Shown: positions 1-8,600 of the stretch, one piece after another
Position numbering within the stretch: position 1 is the first letter of the stretch
How the letters are laid out: every line of letters begins with the position of its first letter
Source: Bacillota bacterium
GTDB lineage: Bacteria > Bacillota > Clostridia > Acetivibrionales > JAEXSP01
NCBI GenBank assembly: GCA_023453795.1
Contig: JAEXSP010000004.1
Coordinates: 124,001-188,000, forward strand
DNA: 64,000 bases
Reading direction: 5' to 3'
Notes under the pieces: model-generated
Databases searched by the model: none
Seen by the model: the letters and a program-made list of their open reading frames with translations, nothing else
What the model was told of the DNA's origin: nothing
Translations under genes and position numbers: made by a program

Positions 1-174
1 ATAGCAGTATTTATCAATAACAGCCCCTCTGTGCGGGAGCTGGAAATCGATGCGGATTGGGCCGGACAAAAAAAAGCGGTGCTAAAGGACTTGATAGGAG
101 ATAACGAGTACTTTATAAATAAAGGTATTCTGGAGTTGAAGCTGGAGCCATACAGCGGTGTGATGCTTGAATGA
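1..174 (+). CDS. C-terminal end of a GH13 (alpha-amylase family) protein, partial
   Basis: The reading frame is open from the first base and stops at TGA 172-174, giving the last 57 residues of a gene that starts outside the window. The tail ends in LKLEPYSGVMLE, which resembles the C-terminal beta-sandwich strand of GH13 enzymes such as neopullulanases and cyclomaltodextrinases, where a P-x-S-G-hydrophobic pattern is usual. The catalytic barrel is not in view, so substrate cannot be judged. A rho-independent terminator follows 11 bases after the stop and separates it from the next gene. The family call is an inference from a short tail. Confidence 0.55.
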   Translation: MAVFINNSPSVRELEIDADWAGQKKAVLKDLIGDNEYFINKGILELKLEPYSGVMLE

Positions 175-185
175 TTGCCCGAAGG

Positions 186-210
186 TAACACCTGATGGTG
201 TTATTTTTTT
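186..210 (+). terminator. Rho-independent terminator after the GH13 gene
   Basis: A 7-bp perfect stem (TAACACC at 186-192, GGTGTTA at 197-203) with a TGAT loop is followed by seven T residues at 204-210. Position directly after the stop codon at 174 fits termination of the upstream gene. Confidence 0.85.
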
Positions 211-234
211 GGGATTTTATTTTCAGTGTATATA

Positions 235-263
235 TTGAAATAAAATACTATGTTCTATAAAAT
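235..263 (+). promoter_or_regulatory. Putative sigma-A promoter for the PLP-enzyme gene
   Basis: TTGAAA at 235-240 and TAAAAT at 258-263 are separated by 17 bases, in an AT-rich stretch between the preceding terminator and the start codon at 299. Both boxes match the consensus at 5 of 6 positions. Confidence 0.45.
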
Positions 264-298
264 ATAATTTGAATACATACGTAGAGAGGAATTTTTTA

Positions 299-1591
299 AT
301 GAACATAAAAACTCAGCTGGCTTACAAAAATGATTTCGGAATATCGGAAGGCGTAATTAAAATCGCCAATACAGCCGAAAAAGATATAAAGGAAATAATC
401 GAGGATATTAACTCTATAAAGGAAAATAATCAGATAAAGGTAATTAAGGCCATGCAGGACAACAACCTCAGCGACTCGCATTTTTCGGGGACAACAGGCT
501 ATGGCTATGACGACAGGGGCCGTGAAGTTCTTGATGCTGTATATGCAAATGTTTTTAAGGCTGAGGATGCGCTTGTAAGGCATCAGATAGTATCCGGCAC
601 GCATGCGCTGGCATTATGCCTGTTCGGAAATCTGAGGCCGGGGGACGAGCTGCTTTCAATTACCGGCAAACCCTATGACACTCTTGAAGAGGTTATAGGC
701 ATCAGGGGTGAGGGCGAAGGCTCGTTGAAGGATTTCGGAGTAGCTTACAAGCAGGTTGACCTTACTCCGGACGGTGAGATTGATTACAGCCAATTGAAGA
801 ATTCCATATCGGACAATACCAAAATGGTGCTTTTGCAGCGGTCAAGAGGCTACAGCTGGCGTCCTTCCATTAAGATCGGCGAGATAAAGAAAGCAATTGA
901 GTTTGTAAAGGGAATAAACAGCAGCGTTATTGTCCTTGTTGACAACTGTTATGGCGAATTCGTGGAAGAAATTGAACCGATCGAGGCCGGAGCGGATATT
1001 GCAGCCGGCTCTCTTATAAAAAACCCGGGCGGAGGGTTGGCTCCGACAGGAGGGTATATTGTAGGTAAAAAGAAATACGTTGAGAATGCGGGATACAGGC
1101 TCACATCACCCGGGATCGGGAAAAAGGTGGGTTCAACACTCGGACACAATCGTTTGATGTTTCAGGGCTTTTTCATGGCGCCCCATGTTGTGGCCGAAAG
1201 CCTGAAAGGAGCCGTTTTCTGTGCAGCATTGATGCAAAAGCTTGGAATAGATACATCCCCTTTACCGGCTGAAAAAAGAGGAGATATCATTCAGGCTATT
1301 AGGTTTAACAATCCTGAAAGTCTTATATTATTCTGTCAGGGAATACAAAAGGGGTCGCCTGTAGACTCATTTGTTACGCCTCAGCCTTGGGACATGCCCG
1401 GCTACGACTGCCCTGTCATCATGGCGGCAGGTGCCTTTATACAAGGCGCTTCCATTGAATTGAGCGCCGATGCGCCGATTAAACCGCCATATATAGCGTA
1501 CATGCAGGGCGGATTGGTTTACGAGCACGTGAAGCTCGGACTTTTGATTGCCGTTCAGATGATGGCGGATAAAGGAATGATTACGTTATAG
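299..1591 (+). CDS. Methionine gamma-lyase family protein (aluminium-resistance-like), PLP enzyme
   Basis: A 430-residue cytoplasmic fold-type I PLP enzyme of the family often annotated as aluminium resistance protein or methionine gamma-lyase-related, common upstream of cell-wall and division genes in clostridia. The N-terminal half shows the cofactor-side motif HQIVSGTHAL; the central region has VLVDNCYGEF (the Asp expected to pair with the pyridine nitrogen) and then AAGSLIKNPGGG, whose Lys is the likely Schiff-base residue. The upstream in-frame TTG at 269 is rejected because GAGAGGA at 284-290 sits 8 bases before ATG 299. Length is normal for the family. The true substrate is not known from sequence; the lyase name is by homology only. 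Confidence 0.85.
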   Translation: MNIKTQLAYKNDFGISEGVIKIANTAEKDIKEIIEDINSIKENNQIKVIKAMQDNNLSDSHFSGTTGYGYDDRGREVLDAVYANVFKAEDALVRHQIVSGTHALALCLFGNLRPGDELLSITGKPYDTLEEVIGIRGEGEGSLKDFGVAYKQVDLTPDGEIDYSQLKNSISDNTKMVLLQRSRGYSWRPSIKIGEIKKAIEFVKGINSSVIVLVDNCYGEFVEEIEPIEAGADIAAGSLIKNPGGGLAPTGGYIVGKKKYVENAGYRLTSPGIGKKVGSTLGHNRLMFQGFFMAPHVVAESLKGAVFCAALMQKLGIDTSPLPAEKRGDIIQAIRFNNPESLILFCQGIQKGSPVDSFVTPQPWDMPGYDCPVIMAAGAFIQGASIELSADAPIKPPYIAYMQGGLVYEHVKLGLLIAVQMMADKGMITL

Positions 1592-1638
1592 TTGATGGTT
1601 CATAGTTGTTAGAGGATAGTGATATTACGGGGGTTTTT

Positions 1639-2925
1639 ATGGAAGTTGAGCACAAAAGAGAAATGAAAAAAGGTGGAGGCAAGCTTAAAATTGGCGGTTT
1701 TCTGGCTATAGTCGTACTTGTGATTTATGTCCCGTCATTTTTCCACTGGATACTGGGAAGCCACACAATTGCGACAGGAGCAGTCCAGATAGGCTCAATA
1801 GAATATTCCATAAATGCCGATGCATATCTTATACGTGATGAGGAAGTGATAAACTCACCCTTTGAAGGGACTTACATACCTACAATCAACGAGGGCGAGA
1901 AGTCACCTTCCAATTTCACTATTGCAACCGTATTGAATTCAAACTCAAGAAAGCTTCTTGACCAGCTTAAGCAGAACGACCAGAAAATAATAAATGCCCA
2001 AATGCAGAAAATGGAGAATAAAAATTTCTTTTCGGAAGACCTTAAGAAGCTGGACGGAGAAATTAAAGGCCATATAAAATCGGTTATTGAAAAAATGAAT
2101 GAGAATGACATTTCACAATTAAAGGATGAAAAAACAAAAATAGATGAGCTGATTAAAAAGAAAGCAACAATTATCGGGGATATCGGGACTCCCAATGCCT
2201 ATATCACATCGTTGAACAAAGAGAAGCAGCGGCTTCAGCATTTGATTGACCAGAATACAAAAAACATAGTCATTAAGGAATCGGGAGTGGTTTCATATTT
2301 TATTGACGGATATGAGACAGAACTGAACACTAAAGGAATAAGGGAATTAACTCCGCAGTATCTGGAAAAAATTAAATCGGTAGAGACTCAGATTAATAAT
2401 AATAGGAGAACAGATGTTGGAAAGCCCTTTGCAAAACTAATAAAAAATATAAAGTATGACATGGTTGTGCCAATGGATGCTAAAAAAACCGATGCTTTTA
2501 ATGAAGGCGACTATATTAGCGTTAGGATAAATGACATAGGGAAGCTGGTTGACGGTAAGGTTATTTACAAATCGTCAGGAATACAGGGTAAAAGTATTGT
2601 TGCAATAGAGACAGATCAAGCCCTGAGTGAAACTGCCGGAATGCGTAAAATTAATGTTGATTTGGTGCTTAAAAGCTTTGAAGGCTATAAGGTCCCGATA
2701 AGCTGCCTCAGGAATATTAACACAAGTAAGGGCACTGCGAAAATTATGCTTGTAAAGGCAGGCACCGCTAGAATAAAGGAAGTAAAAATCATCGGTAAAG
2801 ACAGCGAGTATGCGATAATTGAGAATCTGGACAAGCTGGACAGGTATGGTGTTAAGCTTTATGATTATTATGTTTTGGATCCGAGAAATATAAAGGAAGG
2901 ACAGCTGATAGAAGATGACATGTGA
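1639..2925 (+). CDS. Membrane-anchored HlyD-family-like periplasmic adaptor protein
   Basis: A 428-residue protein with a basic N-terminus and one transmembrane helix (about residues 15-38, GGFLAIVVLVIYVPSF), then an extracytoplasmic region. The middle is rich in Lys and Glu and is probably a coiled coil (about residues 90-215); it is flanked by beta-rich segments resembling the lipoyl/barrel parts of HlyD-type adaptors. ATG 1639 is chosen because CGGGGGT lies just upstream; an earlier non-ATG start near 1606 has no such site. Its stop overlaps the start of the next gene by 11 bases, so the two are translationally linked. No partner ABC or RND transporter is nearby, so a classical efflux role is doubtful; clostridia often carry such a gene beside ylmE and sepF. 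Confidence 0.7.
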   Translation: MEVEHKREMKKGGGKLKIGGFLAIVVLVIYVPSFFHWILGSHTIATGAVQIGSIEYSINADAYLIRDEEVINSPFEGTYIPTINEGEKSPSNFTIATVLNSNSRKLLDQLKQNDQKIINAQMQKMENKNFFSEDLKKLDGEIKGHIKSVIEKMNENDISQLKDEKTKIDELIKKKATIIGDIGTPNAYITSLNKEKQRLQHLIDQNTKNIVIKESGVVSYFIDGYETELNTKGIRELTPQYLEKIKSVETQINNNRRTDVGKPFAKLIKNIKYDMVVPMDAKKTDAFNEGDYISVRINDIGKLVDGKVIYKSSGIQGKSIVAIETDQALSETAGMRKINVDLVLKSFEGYKVPISCLRNINTSKGTAKIMLVKAGTARIKEVKIIGKDSEYAIIENLDKLDRYGVKLYDYYVLDPRNIKEGQLIEDDM

Positions 2926-3619
2926 TTATTCTTATCTTAAAAGCAATGTAAATGATGTTATGGAGAGGGTTGAAAAAGCAGCCTTGAAAAGCGGCAGAAA
3001 GCTTGATGATATAACGGTCATTGCAGTTTCAAAAACTGTAGACCCTGAAAGGATAATGAGGGTTATTGACGAGGGAATAATTGACCTGGGTGAAAACAGG
3101 GTACAGGAGCTTACTGAAAAATACGACATCATCAAAAGAGAGTGCAATTGGCATCTTATCGGGCACCTTCAGACCAATAAGGTGAAATACATAATAGACA
3201 AGGTGAAAATGATTCACTCTGTTGACAGCCTGGATTTAGCAAAGGAAATTCAAAAAAGGGCTAATAATATCGGTAAAGTAGCCGATATATTAATACAGGT
3301 AAATGTTGCTAACGAAGAGACTAAATTCGGCATTGACTCATCTCAGGTTGTAAGCCTGGCAAAAGAAATAAGCGGTTTCCCCAATATACATGTAAAGGGC
3401 TTGATGGTTATCGCTCCATATGCTGATGATCCTGAGGATGTAAGAGGCGTATTTAAAGAGGCCCGGAAAATATTTGTTGACATGAGGCAGGAAAATATTG
3501 ATAATATAAATATGGACTACCTTTCTATGGGGATGAGCAACGACTTTGAGGTTGCTATCGAGGAAGGCTCGAATATAGTAAGAATCGGAACAGCCTTATT
3601 CGGAAAGCGTCAGTACTAG
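2915..3619 (+). CDS. ylmE: YggS/YlmE-family PLP homeostasis protein
   Basis: A 234-residue single-domain TIM-barrel PLP-binding protein of the YggS/PROSC family, which buffers free pyridoxal phosphate and has no settled enzymatic reaction. The PLP lysine is Lys40 in IAVSKT. Other family marks are GENRVQE, WHLIGHLQTNK, the motif LMVIAPYADD, and the phosphate-binding end SMGMSNDFEVAIEEGS followed by RIGTALFG. The start overlaps the end of the HlyD-like gene (ATG 2915), preceded by GGAAGGACAG. It opens the conserved Gram-positive order ylmE, sepF, ylmG, ylmH, divIVA. Length and motifs are complete. Confidence 0.93.
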   Translation: MTCDYSYLKSNVNDVMERVEKAALKSGRKLDDITVIAVSKTVDPERIMRVIDEGIIDLGENRVQELTEKYDIIKRECNWHLIGHLQTNKVKYIIDKVKMIHSVDSLDLAKEIQKRANNIGKVADILIQVNVANEETKFGIDSSQVVSLAKEISGFPNIHVKGLMVIAPYADDPEDVRGVFKEARKIFVDMRQENIDNINMDYLSMGMSNDFEVAIEEGSNIVRIGTALFGKRQY

Positions 3620-3643
3620 CCCTTAGTAGTACATTTGAACTAT

Positions 3644-3671
3644 TTATAACCAGTGCAAAATGCTATATAAT
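3644..3671 (+). promoter_or_regulatory. Possible promoter upstream of sepF
   Basis: A perfect TATAAT (3666-3671) lies in the 115-base gap before sepF. The best -35 candidate, TTATAA (3644-3649), is 16 bases upstream and weak. The call rests mostly on the -10 box. Confidence 0.35.
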
Positions 3672-3734
3672 GGAATTATGCTTTAAGCATTAAGCACTTG
3701 TACACACTAAAGATGAAAACAGGAGGAGTATACA

Positions 3735-4187
3735 ATGGCTAAACTTATTAACAAAATGCTCAATTTTGTCGGTTGGGAAGCTGAGGAAGAGGATGAAGCT
3801 ATAGAAGACCAGGATATGGTCAAAGAAGAGATCACACAACCCCAATTTCTTTACTCCAGCTCGAAAAAACAACAGAGCAAAGTAGTCAACATCCATTCTA
3901 ACAACCAATTCAAGGTGGTTATTGCACAGCCTGAAAAGTATGATGATGCACAGGAAATATGCGACCATCTCAAAAACAAGAAGCCAATTGTCATTAATCT
4001 TGAAGACGTTGAAAAAGAAAATGCTCAGAGGATCATAGACTTTTTGAGCGGTTCAGTGTATGCCCTTGACGGGAATATCCAGAAGGTTTCGGCGGGGATT
4101 TTTATTGCTGCGCCTAATAATGTTGATATCATGGGCGACTTCAAAGATGAACTGAAAAACAAAGGTGTCTTCCCTTGGGCAAAATAG
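3735..4187 (+). CDS. sepF: Cell division protein SepF
   Basis: A 150-residue cytoplasmic protein that tethers FtsZ to the membrane and supports septum assembly. The N-terminal amphipathic membrane-targeting segment (MAKLINKMLNFVGW) is followed by an acidic linker and the C-terminal SepF core (about residues 55-140), which carries VVIAQPEKYDDAQEI, PIVINLEDVE, AQRIIDFLSGSVYAL and the final IFIAAPNNVDI. The ribosome-binding site AGGAGGAG (3721-3728) sits 6 bases before the ATG. It stands between ylmE and ylmG, as in Bacillus and other clostridia. Length and core motifs are normal, so function is expected to be intact. Confidence 0.95.
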   Translation: MAKLINKMLNFVGWEAEEEDEAIEDQDMVKEEITQPQFLYSSSKKQQSKVVNIHSNNQFKVVIAQPEKYDDAQEICDHLKNKKPIVINLEDVEKENAQRIIDFLSGSVYALDGNIQKVSAGIFIAAPNNVDIMGDFKDELKNKGVFPWAK

Positions 4188-4204
4188 CGGAGGTACAGTA
4201 TTAG

Positions 4205-4471
4205 ATGGGACTTATTTTTAACGCCATTGATACCTTATTGTTAATTCTTGAAATATTGGTTGTTCTACGCGTAGTAATATCTTGGCTTCCGATTCAGCGT
4301 GACAACCAGCTTGTTGATTTGTTGCACAAATTCACGGAACCCATACTTGCTCCTGTGAGAAAGCTTGTAGAAAAATCTTCTATTGGGAATAATGCATTTG
4401 TTGATTTCTCTCCGTTGATAGTATTGCTGCTTATAGCATTTGTAAGATTCCTTTTACAGAGATATTATTAG
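4205..4471 (+). CDS. ylmG: YggT/YlmG-family membrane protein
   Basis: An 88-residue integral membrane protein with two hydrophobic helices, at about residues 5-28 and 65-84. They are separated by the family signature VVISWLPIQRDN and the segment FTEPILAPVRKLVE. YggT/YlmG proteins sit beside sepF in most Gram-positive genomes and are linked genetically to division and osmotic tolerance; no reaction is known. The gene starts 17 bases after sepF and is followed after 5 bases by ylmH, so it is clearly in the same operon. Confidence 0.9.
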   Translation: MGLIFNAIDTLLLILEILVVLRVVISWLPIQRDNQLVDLLHKFTEPILAPVRKLVEKSSIGNNAFVDFSPLIVLLLIAFVRFLLQRYY

Positions 4472-4476
4472 GTGAT

Positions 4477-5268
4477 ATGGAAAAGAGCCAAGTATTAAAA
4501 AGTATTGCAAAAACAGAAGATAAATTGCTTATTTCTAAAATAATTGATAAGGCTGAAAAAGCCATCAGACATAAATGTTACTCATATACGGATTTCTTGG
4601 ATCCTTACCAAAGAAATCTGATAGAAAAATTCTTAATGTCGCAAGCCGATGTTAAGATTGTTTTCAATGGAGGATACGAAGGGGCCGAGAGAGTCATAGC
4701 AATCTTGTGCCCTGATTTTATGCTTGAAGGTAATATTTCCGGGCAGGAAGTGCCATTGAAAATTGTTCAGGTTAAGGTACGCCATAGAAATTCACTATCG
4801 CATAGAGATTTTCTTGGTGCATTGATGTCCTTAGGAATTAAAAGGGAGAAAATTGGAGATATTCTTGTAAAGGAAGACTTCTGCAGTATTGTGGCATTAA
4901 GCGATATTGCAGACTATATAAACTATAACCTTCTTAGAATAGGGAAGTTCGAGGTGGAGAACGAGGTAACAGAAATATGCAGTCTCCAACCTGACCAACC
5001 AAAAGTTAAAGAGATAAATACAACAATTGCTTCTTTGAGGATCGATTGTGTTGCAAGTGCCGGCTTTGGTATTTCGAGAACCAAAATAGCCGAATTCATC
5101 AAGGCGGAAAAGCTTAACCTGAACTGGGAGATGACTAATAGTTTGACAAGGCAGGTTAAGGAAGGCGACACGATTTCCATTAAAGGCAAGGGGAGAGTAA
5201 TTCTGGAAACGGTTGGAAGGACAACGAAAAAAGGAAGGATCGGCATTCTACTAAAGAAATATATATAA
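4477..5268 (+). CDS. ylmH: YlmH-family S4-domain RNA-binding protein
   Basis: A 263-residue cytoplasmic protein of the YlmH family. The N-terminal part contains the YlmH core (LDPYQRNLIEKF, GGYEGAERVIAI, HRDFLGALMSLGI, REKIGDILV). The last 80 residues form an S4 RNA-binding domain with the typical RIDCVASAGFGISRTK, then KGDTISIKG-like strands (KEGDTISIKGKGR). In Firmicutes YlmH has been tied to ribosome quality control and nascent-chain rescue. It lies 5 bases after ylmG and 12 before divIVA in one operon. All motifs are present and length is normal. Confidence 0.93.
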   Translation: MEKSQVLKSIAKTEDKLLISKIIDKAEKAIRHKCYSYTDFLDPYQRNLIEKFLMSQADVKIVFNGGYEGAERVIAILCPDFMLEGNISGQEVPLKIVQVKVRHRNSLSHRDFLGALMSLGIKREKIGDILVKEDFCSIVALSDIADYINYNLLRIGKFEVENEVTEICSLQPDQPKVKEINTTIASLRIDCVASAGFGISRTKIAEFIKAEKLNLNWEMTNSLTRQVKEGDTISIKGKGRVILETVGRTTKKGRIGILLKKYI

Positions 5269-5280
5269 GAGGTGATAAAT

Positions 5281-5733
5281 ATGAATTTTACTCCAAATGA
5301 TTTGCAAAATCTTACATTTAAAAAGTCTATGATGGGCTACAGCGAAGATAACGTAAACGAAGTGCTGGACAAAATCATCGAGGATTACAGTGCATACATA
5401 CGTGAAAACATCGAATTGAAAGACAGAATTGCAATGCTTAATGAAGGTATACAGCATTACAAAAACATCGAGGAATCACTGCAGAATACCCTTATTGTAG
5501 CTCAGCAGACAAGCGAAGATATCAAGAAAAATTCATATGAAAAAGCGGATAATATAATAAAGGACGCAGAGGTCAAAGCGCAGAGAATAATTAACGATGC
5601 CAACCAGGAAGTAGTAAAAATAAAGTTTGAATATGAGGATCTCAAGAAAAAGCTTCATATTTTCAAAGCGAAATCAGAAACGCTCCTATTATCTCAGCTT
5701 GAAGTATTGAAGCAGATGACTGACTTTGAGTAA
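5281..5733 (+). CDS. divIVA: DivIVA-domain cell division/polarity protein
   Basis: A 150-residue cytoplasmic coiled-coil protein that binds curved membrane at poles and septa. The N-terminal DivIVA lipid-binding domain is seen as FTPNDLQNLTFKKSMMGYS followed by VNEVLDKIIEDY. A long coiled coil (about residues 30-140) rich in Lys, Glu and Ile follows. The ATG at 5281 is preferred over an in-frame GTG at 5272 because AGAGGTGA (5269-5276) gives good spacing. It ends the ylm block; aroB starts 44 bases later. Confidence 0.92.
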   Translation: MNFTPNDLQNLTFKKSMMGYSEDNVNEVLDKIIEDYSAYIRENIELKDRIAMLNEGIQHYKNIEESLQNTLIVAQQTSEDIKKNSYEKADNIIKDAEVKAQRIINDANQEVVKIKFEYEDLKKKLHIFKAKSETLLLSQLEVLKQMTDFE

Positions 5734-5777
5734 AAGGCCAAAAAGCAAACGGTGGCAGGAGAATAGGGGATGAGGTT

Positions 5778-6854
5778 ATGATAAAGCTTAATATAAATCT
5801 TGCAGAAAGGAGTTACCCGATCTACATTACAACAGATTATACGGGTATTGACAAATGCATTTCAAACCTGAGGGTTGACGGAAAAATTGTCGTGGTTACA
5901 GATACCAATGTTGACAAGTATCAGTCCAAACCCTTTATAGAAGCATTAAGCGCAACAGGCTGCAATATTTATAAGTACGTGATTGAAGCGGGGGAAAGAA
6001 GTAAAAATCTCGATACAATAAGCTCGATATACAAGTATCTTTTAAGCATAAAAGCGGATAGACATACAATTTTAATCGCACTCGGAGGCGGCGTAGTTGG
6101 GGATATAACCGGTTTTGCAGCTGCAACATTTATGCGCGGCATCGGTTTTATCCAGGTTCCGACATCGTTGTTGGCTCAGGCAGACAGCAGTGTCGGCGGG
6201 AAGGTAGGAGTCGACTTTGAAGGAAGCAAAAATATTATCGGTGCCTTCTATCAGCCTAAATTCGTTTATATAAATGTCAGCTCCTTGAAAACACTTCCCG
6301 AAAGAGAGCTTCGTTCAGGGCTGGCGGAAGTAATAAAGCATGGAATTATAATGGATGAAGAATTCTTTGAATACTTGGATTATAGCATGAAAAAGATACT
6401 GAGCTGTGATGAGAATATCCTCCAGTATTTGGCGAAGGTTAACTGCTCCATAAAGGGCAGGGTTGTAGAACAGGACGAGAAGGAAAGCGACTTGCGTGCG
6501 ATACTGAACTTCGGACATACGATAGGGCATGCTATAGAAAGCGTTATGGATTTTACACTGCTTCACGGAGAATGTATTTCCATAGGAATGGTTGGAGCGT
6601 TCAGACTGGCGCAAAAGCTTGAAGCTGTTAACGAAGAGGTTGTTCAAAGGATCATAGGGACATTTGAAAAGGCAGGACTTCCGGTGCGTTTGGACGGAAT
6701 GGATGTTGAAAAGGTATACGCTCAGATGTTCCTTGACAAGAAGATAAAAAACAATAAGCTGATGTTCATTCTGCCGAAGAAAATCGGTGAGGTGATACAA
6801 TACAGCATTAATGATGAAGGGCTCATAAAAAGCGTTTTAAGTGAATTGAGCTGA
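5778..6854 (+). CDS. aroB: 3-dehydroquinate synthase AroB
   Basis: A 358-residue cytoplasmic enzyme that converts DAHP to 3-dehydroquinate, step two of the shikimate pathway, using NAD and a divalent metal. The NAD-binding glycine-rich segment is IALGGGVVGDITGFAAATF, followed by FIQVPTSLLAQADSSVGGK and NIIGAFYQP. Metal ligands are expected at the Glu in GLAEVIKHG and in NFGHTIGHAIE and LLHGECISIGM. The C-terminal end with DKKIKNNKLMFILPKKIGE is complete. No other aro gene is in the window. A terminator 30 bases after the stop closes the unit. Confidence 0.97.
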   Translation: MIKLNINLAERSYPIYITTDYTGIDKCISNLRVDGKIVVVTDTNVDKYQSKPFIEALSATGCNIYKYVIEAGERSKNLDTISSIYKYLLSIKADRHTILIALGGGVVGDITGFAAATFMRGIGFIQVPTSLLAQADSSVGGKVGVDFEGSKNIIGAFYQPKFVYINVSSLKTLPERELRSGLAEVIKHGIIMDEEFFEYLDYSMKKILSCDENILQYLAKVNCSIKGRVVEQDEKESDLRAILNFGHTIGHAIESVMDFTLLHGECISIGMVGAFRLAQKLEAVNEEVVQRIIGTFEKAGLPVRLDGMDVEKVYAQMFLDKKIKNNKLMFILPKKIGEVIQYSINDEGLIKSVLSELS

Positions 6855-6884
6855 AAAGAATATTATACTTTATAGATTTTATAG

Positions 6885-6920
6885 AGACACAACCATAGAT
6901 ATGGGATTGTGTCTTTTTTT
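6885..6920 (+). terminator. Rho-independent terminator after aroB
   Basis: An 8-bp stem AGACACAA (6885-6892) / TTGTGTCT (6907-6914) runs into a T tract ending at 6920. The next reading frame begins immediately at or inside it, which argues that the following toxin fragment was inserted here and has no promoter of its own. Confidence 0.85.
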
Positions 6921-8015
6921 ATGGCACTCAACAATCCTCCCTCAGAGTTAATCATAAAAACCAACGACTACTACAAGAACGGTAACCTTAAGAAAGTGTC
7001 TATCGACGGAATCGTCAAAGAAGCATACGAATATGACGACGACGGCTGCCTGACAAATGAAACAGTAACAGGTAAGTATGTAAAAAAGAAATTAAAAAAG
7101 TTATATAAATACGTTAATAAAAAAGCACCTGTTTTAACAGGAATCTTTGATGCTACTGTTGATGAGATTGGTGGACTGTATGATACAATTGATCAAGTAA
7201 GCCCATCGAACATAGGTGCAAAAGTGGTAGGTGCTATAACAAATCCTAAGCAAACTGTGAAAAATATAAAAAACACGGTGAATGAGGTAGCGAAAGTTGT
7301 TAGCCACCCAGTTAAAACAACTAAGGCGGTAGTTAATAATGTGGCTAAATATGTAAATGATGATATAATTAATGGAGATGCACATACAAGATCAGAGTTT
7401 GGGACTCATGCAGTAATAGCTGTAGCATCATTCTTCATAGGCGGAGGCGAAGCAAAGGCAGCAAGCAGTGTAGATAAAATTAGTTTGCTTACCAAAGTTA
7501 AAAATACTCCTAAGGAATTAGTTAAGGCTGTTAAGACTTTACCTCAGCAAATTATTACAAATGAAAATGGATCGACCAAAATATTTAATAGTATTTTCAA
7601 GAGCTTTGATGCGGGAGCGTCTGAGGTCAAGAGTGCTGTAACAAGACAAACGGGTACATATAAAGAACTTTTAGATGCTGGTGCAAATGATTCGCACCAT
7701 ATCATACAAGATGCAGCGATGAGGGATATACCGGGATATAATAGAATGAAGGCACCTGCTATTCAATTAGATGGTCCGGCAAGGGAAATTGGCACTCCAC
7801 ATTATAATGCAACACAAGCACAAAGAAGCACTATTGGTGGTGGTACATACGGAGCAGAAAGAAGAATTGGCTACAGGTCATTAAGAGAAGCTGGGCTTTC
7901 AGTAGACGAAGCAAAAGCAACAATACGTGGTGCAGATAGTTATTTTATGGATGAACTAGGTTTAGGACTTGATTCTCCAACAAGAATGCCGGGAAATAGA
8001 ACTAGAGGAAGGTGA
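6921..8015 (+). CDS. Orphan C-terminal tip of an RHS/YD-repeat polymorphic toxin, SHH-type nuclease domain
   Basis: The 364-residue frame opens at the very end of the aroB terminator and no ribosome-binding site is visible, so the start (ATG 6921, or GTG 6909) is uncertain. The first 45 residues resemble the last YD/RHS repeat of a wall-associated or RHS protein (YKNGNLKKVSIDG, EYDDDGCLTN). A pre-toxin linker follows, with a hydrophobic stretch AVIAVASFFIGGGEA near residues 160-175. The C-terminal ~120 residues contain NDSHHIIQDAAM (His259-His260), the Ser-His-His signature of HNH/EndoVII-fold Tox-SHH nucleases. The thousands of residues normally ahead of such a tip (signal, RHS cage) are missing. 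It is either a displaced toxin cassette or a decaying fragment. The next gene, overlapping or 5 bases away, is the likely immunity protein. Confidence 0.7.
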   Translation: MALNNPPSELIIKTNDYYKNGNLKKVSIDGIVKEAYEYDDDGCLTNETVTGKYVKKKLKKLYKYVNKKAPVLTGIFDATVDEIGGLYDTIDQVSPSNIGAKVVGAITNPKQTVKNIKNTVNEVAKVVSHPVKTTKAVVNNVAKYVNDDIINGDAHTRSEFGTHAVIAVASFFIGGGEAKAASSVDKISLLTKVKNTPKELVKAVKTLPQQIITNENGSTKIFNSIFKSFDAGASEVKSAVTRQTGTYKELLDAGANDSHHIIQDAAMRDIPGYNRMKAPAIQLDGPAREIGTPHYNATQAQRSTIGGGTYGAERRIGYRSLREAGLSVDEAKATIRGADSYFMDELGLGLDSPTRMPGNRTRGR

Positions 8016-8020
8016 TTGGA

Positions 8021-8365
8021 ATGGCGTTAAGTGATAATATTAAAATTGCTTTAAATGAAATAGTTGCTGATATTGTGAAAGGTGATTTTAGCAAGCTTTC
8101 ATCCGATGGTAGAATAGGAAAACTCTCAGAGGATGATATAAAAAATGAGTTGTTAGATTCCGGTGGAGTAGCAACAATTCCACCGGAAGACTCATATGAC
8201 AGATTTTTGCAGGTTACGCAAATAAGAGATACAGAGAAGTATAAGGCGTTTTTTGAGTTATGGATAGATAACGAAAGAAGTGATTTGACACTTATATGTG
8301 ATATTGTTTCAACAGATGGAGATACAGTTGATACTATTGAAATTGACGATATTCATGTTCTTTAA
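8021..8365 (+). CDS. Probable immunity protein for the SHH toxin
   Basis: A small acidic cytoplasmic protein of 114 residues with no signal peptide or membrane segment. It starts at ATG 8021, just after AGGAAGG; an in-frame GTG at 8012 would overlap the toxin stop. Visible elements are a helical N-terminal half and a C-terminal half with FFELWIDNERSDLTLICD and DTIEIDDIHVL, a pattern like small immunity families found next to polymorphic toxins (possibly DUF7668-like). The immunity role is inferred from tight linkage behind the toxin tip, size and charge, not from a proven family match. Confidence 0.6.
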   Translation: MALSDNIKIALNEIVADIVKGDFSKLSSDGRIGKLSEDDIKNELLDSGGVATIPPEDSYDRFLQVTQIRDTEKYKAFFELWIDNERSDLTLICDIVSTDGDTVDTIEIDDIHVL

Positions 8366-8384
8366 TAAACCAGTAAAACCTTGT

Positions 8385-8415
8385 GGGTAGGTGTAACAGC
8401 CTACCCTATTGTTTT
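8385..8415 (+). terminator. Weak terminator-like hairpin after the immunity gene
   Basis: GGGTAGG (8385-8391) pairs with CCTACCC (8400-8406); the downstream tract is T-rich but interrupted. The rest of the 315-base gap up to the transposase start holds only the REP palindrome described separately. Confidence 0.5.
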
Positions 8416-8600
8416 CTTTAAGGCTCTGACAGCCACACTTTAAATGCTTTTTAACCACGTTTTTATTTGCAGCAGTAACTTTACACTATGCAGCATGAAA
8501 AAGTAGCTTATACCAAAGGCTATGTAGTCTGCCATTTATGAGAGAGGGACGATTTTTTTTATAAAAGTTATACGTGCATGTCCCCGGAGGCCTCCAAATA

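Noticed and set aside
6315..6800. Minus-strand open frame of 161 codons inside aroB
   Set aside because: Fully antisense to well-conserved aroB motifs; no promoter or ribosome-binding site.
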